The position numbers and the translations under genes were made by a program. Positions 62,600-64,000 of a stretch of DNA of 64,000 bases are shown piece by piece. Within the stretch, counting starts at the first letter, position 1. Each line of letters opens with the position of its first letter. The notes under the pieces are model-generated. The model saw only the letters and a list, made by a program, of their open reading frames with translations, ran no database searches and was not told the DNA's origin. The DNA comes from Psettodes erumei. Taxonomy: Eukaryota > Chordata > Actinopteri > Pleuronectiformes > Psettodidae. The DNA is taken from NCBI GenBank assembly GCA_016785225.1, contig JAFBJZ010000344.1:558001-622000 (forward strand), read 5' to 3'.

Positions 62600-64000
62600 C
62601 TGCAGACAAAGAAGAGATGTAAGGCAAAGACCAGCTGCTGTGATCTTTGTGATCAGCAAAATGCTGCACCTCCTGTGAAGGCAAAAAAGAAAAGTTTTAT
62701 GCATCTGCCTGCTGTTAGGTCAATTTTGTCAATTTACAACTTATTGTCTAAGAGCGACTTGTACTTTTTCTCCATCTTCAGCACAACTATAATGCTAATT
62801 TATTCAATTCATGCCCAGAGAACTCATACAGCGCAACATTTGTGTCTGTCAAACATTGGTTACTTAGCAAAATTCACTGTTGCATAAAGTATTCTTATCC
62901 AAGTGGCTCTGGAGATTCACGCTCCCATTCACTCCCTTATAGCCCACAGCTAGAGCAGAAACTCATGGCAACATTCAGACAGAAATCAAAAAACAATGAA
63001 ACTATTGCTTTGCTTGAGTAGAGGCTAAATATTAGGGGACAGAGAAATGGCTTGTTCAGCCTCCTGCAACTGGAACACAATTCTTTAAGAGTTAAAATCA
63101 AATGGCTGTGTATAATTTTGCATAACTGTCCCTCCACGGCTCTTTCTCCTCTGCAGATATGAGAACACTGCCGATAAAGCAGACGCTTGCCAAAGTCCTT
63201 AGTGAGTGCTGCTAAGGTTGAGTGAGGCTGCCCTGCAGAGCTGATGTGGAACCAATTTATCTGCCATAAAGCCTGACCTTTATCATTAAAAGAGAATTTA
63301 AACTGACTTGTTTCTAGATCCATAACTACTCTGAAACTAAAAATGAATTCAACTCTGGAGACTCTTTGAGGAATTACTCAGCTCTCTAGCATACTGCACT
63401 TCCTTTTCACTGCCCCTTTCTTTTTACCCCAGAGAAAAATATGACAACGAAAGGAAAACATATAGATTTTTAACCATATTATGATGCAGCACTTGAGTTT
63501 CCTGTTTCTGTGGGCACAAGGCAGATAGTTACTTCAGTCAACACAGAAACAATTAATCATTGTTGCTGCAAAGCCATGTGGGATAGCCCTGGGGAGCTGG
63601 GACAAAGCGACAGAACACACAAGGGTGAGGGAAAAGCACTGCTCCTGCTGCGACCTCAGCTCACAGGTCAGTGACAGGAAGGGTGTGACCTCCGTAGTGT
63701 GATTATTATGGTCTGGCTGAGAGGACAGCTCGTGCTCCAAACACATGGACACATGGTAACATAATTTGGTCCTTGCATGTTATCAGATGTATTGTACATG
63801 GATGTAAAATACAGCAAAAGAGGGTGTGTATAGGTAAGAGCAGCATTTTAGCTCTTTCCCTTGGGGAATGCACAGTAGACACTTCATATGTTACTCACAC
63901 TGCTCATATCTTCTGTATCATTAATCACATACAATGCACTTCCCCCCAAACTTGTGTTGCTTTGTAAAGCCATGTACAGCCTCAGCTCAGGTGGAAAATG
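62600..64000 (-). other. epha4: epha4 intron upstream of FN3-1, running off the window
   Basis: Unique-looking sequence. I searched by eye for the preceding cysteine-rich/EGF-like exon and did not find it, so that exon should lie beyond 64000. Confidence 0.75.

Larger units (their letters stand above)
14943..64000 (-). other. epha4: epha4 gene, 3' two-thirds (12 coding exons, 5' end outside window)
   Basis: This is the receptor tyrosine kinase EphA4. The family sits in the plasma membrane, binds ephrin-A and some ephrin-B ligands on neighbouring cells, and signals repulsion in axon guidance and tissue-boundary formation. Twelve exons with GT-AG borders (exon lengths 336, 125, 163, 109, 65, 123, 248, 216, 150, 194, 156 and 109 nt to the stop) join in one frame to give 664 residues. 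In order these are FN3-1 (about 1-110), FN3-2 (113-205), the transmembrane helix (221-243), juxtamembrane (245-300), kinase (300-565) and SAM (590-655). EphA4 is preferred over EphA3, A5 and A7 because of the KKCRADRRSC and DNVDFVPRQLGLTE segments in FN3-1 and the YSDKLQHYSTGRG juxtamembrane segment. Known EphA4 proteins are about 985 residues, so some 320 N-terminal residues are missing to the right. No frameshift or internal stop was seen. The choice between epha4a and epha4b is open. Confidence 0.93.

Noticed and set aside
62295..62887. Two plus-strand open frames (127 and 156 codons)
   Set aside because: They are antisense shadows of the FN3-1 exon.
1..64000. Bacterial or phage features (operons, CRISPR arrays, toxin-antitoxin pairs)
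   Set aside because: The coding content is split into short exons with GT-AG introns, and tandem repeats are microsatellites or decayed arrays without spacer structure.

Overview
The window is vertebrate, almost certainly ray-finned fish, genomic DNA. On the minus strand it carries one multi-exon gene that I recognise as the Eph receptor tyrosine kinase EphA4 (epha4). The fish assignment rests on the repeats: a Tc1/mariner relic of a type common in teleosts, a degenerate tRNA-type SINE, other dispersed repeats I associate with fish genomes, and many CA/GT microsatellites. The species and the paralogue (epha4a or epha4b) cannot be settled from the window.

Layout. Twelve coding exons run from 62599 down to the stop codon at 14943-14945, and they join in frame without any break. 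They encode 664 residues: both fibronectin type III domains, the transmembrane helix, the juxtamembrane segment with its two regulatory tyrosines, a complete tyrosine kinase domain with all catalytic motifs, and a C-terminal SAM domain. The signal peptide, ephrin-binding domain and cysteine-rich/EGF-like exons are absent, so they must lie beyond the right edge. The 3' UTR probably runs from 14942 to about 11140, because the first AATAAA on the minus strand after the stop is at 11164-11169. The segment from 1 to about 11.1 kb is downstream intergenic DNA with no recognised gene.

Introns range from about 0.8 to 12.6 kb. The largest (19212-31812) splits the kinase activation segment. It holds the most unusual non-coding DNA here: a 0.3 kb degenerate interstitial telomere-like tract inside an AT-rich diverged tandem repeat, a 35-bp near-perfect palindrome, and two inverted copies of a dispersed repeat. 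The first intron (50332-62263) contains an internally deleted Tc1/mariner element with intact 16-bp inverted ends.

I found no second protein-coding gene, rRNA, tRNA gene or CRISPR array, and no sign of a new multi-gene system. The many short open frames are antisense shadows of exons, products of microsatellites, or chance. Several repeat-poor stretches rich in TAAT cores are offered only as candidate regulatory elements. Apart from the gene, most findings are modest and need alignment to other fish genomes to confirm.
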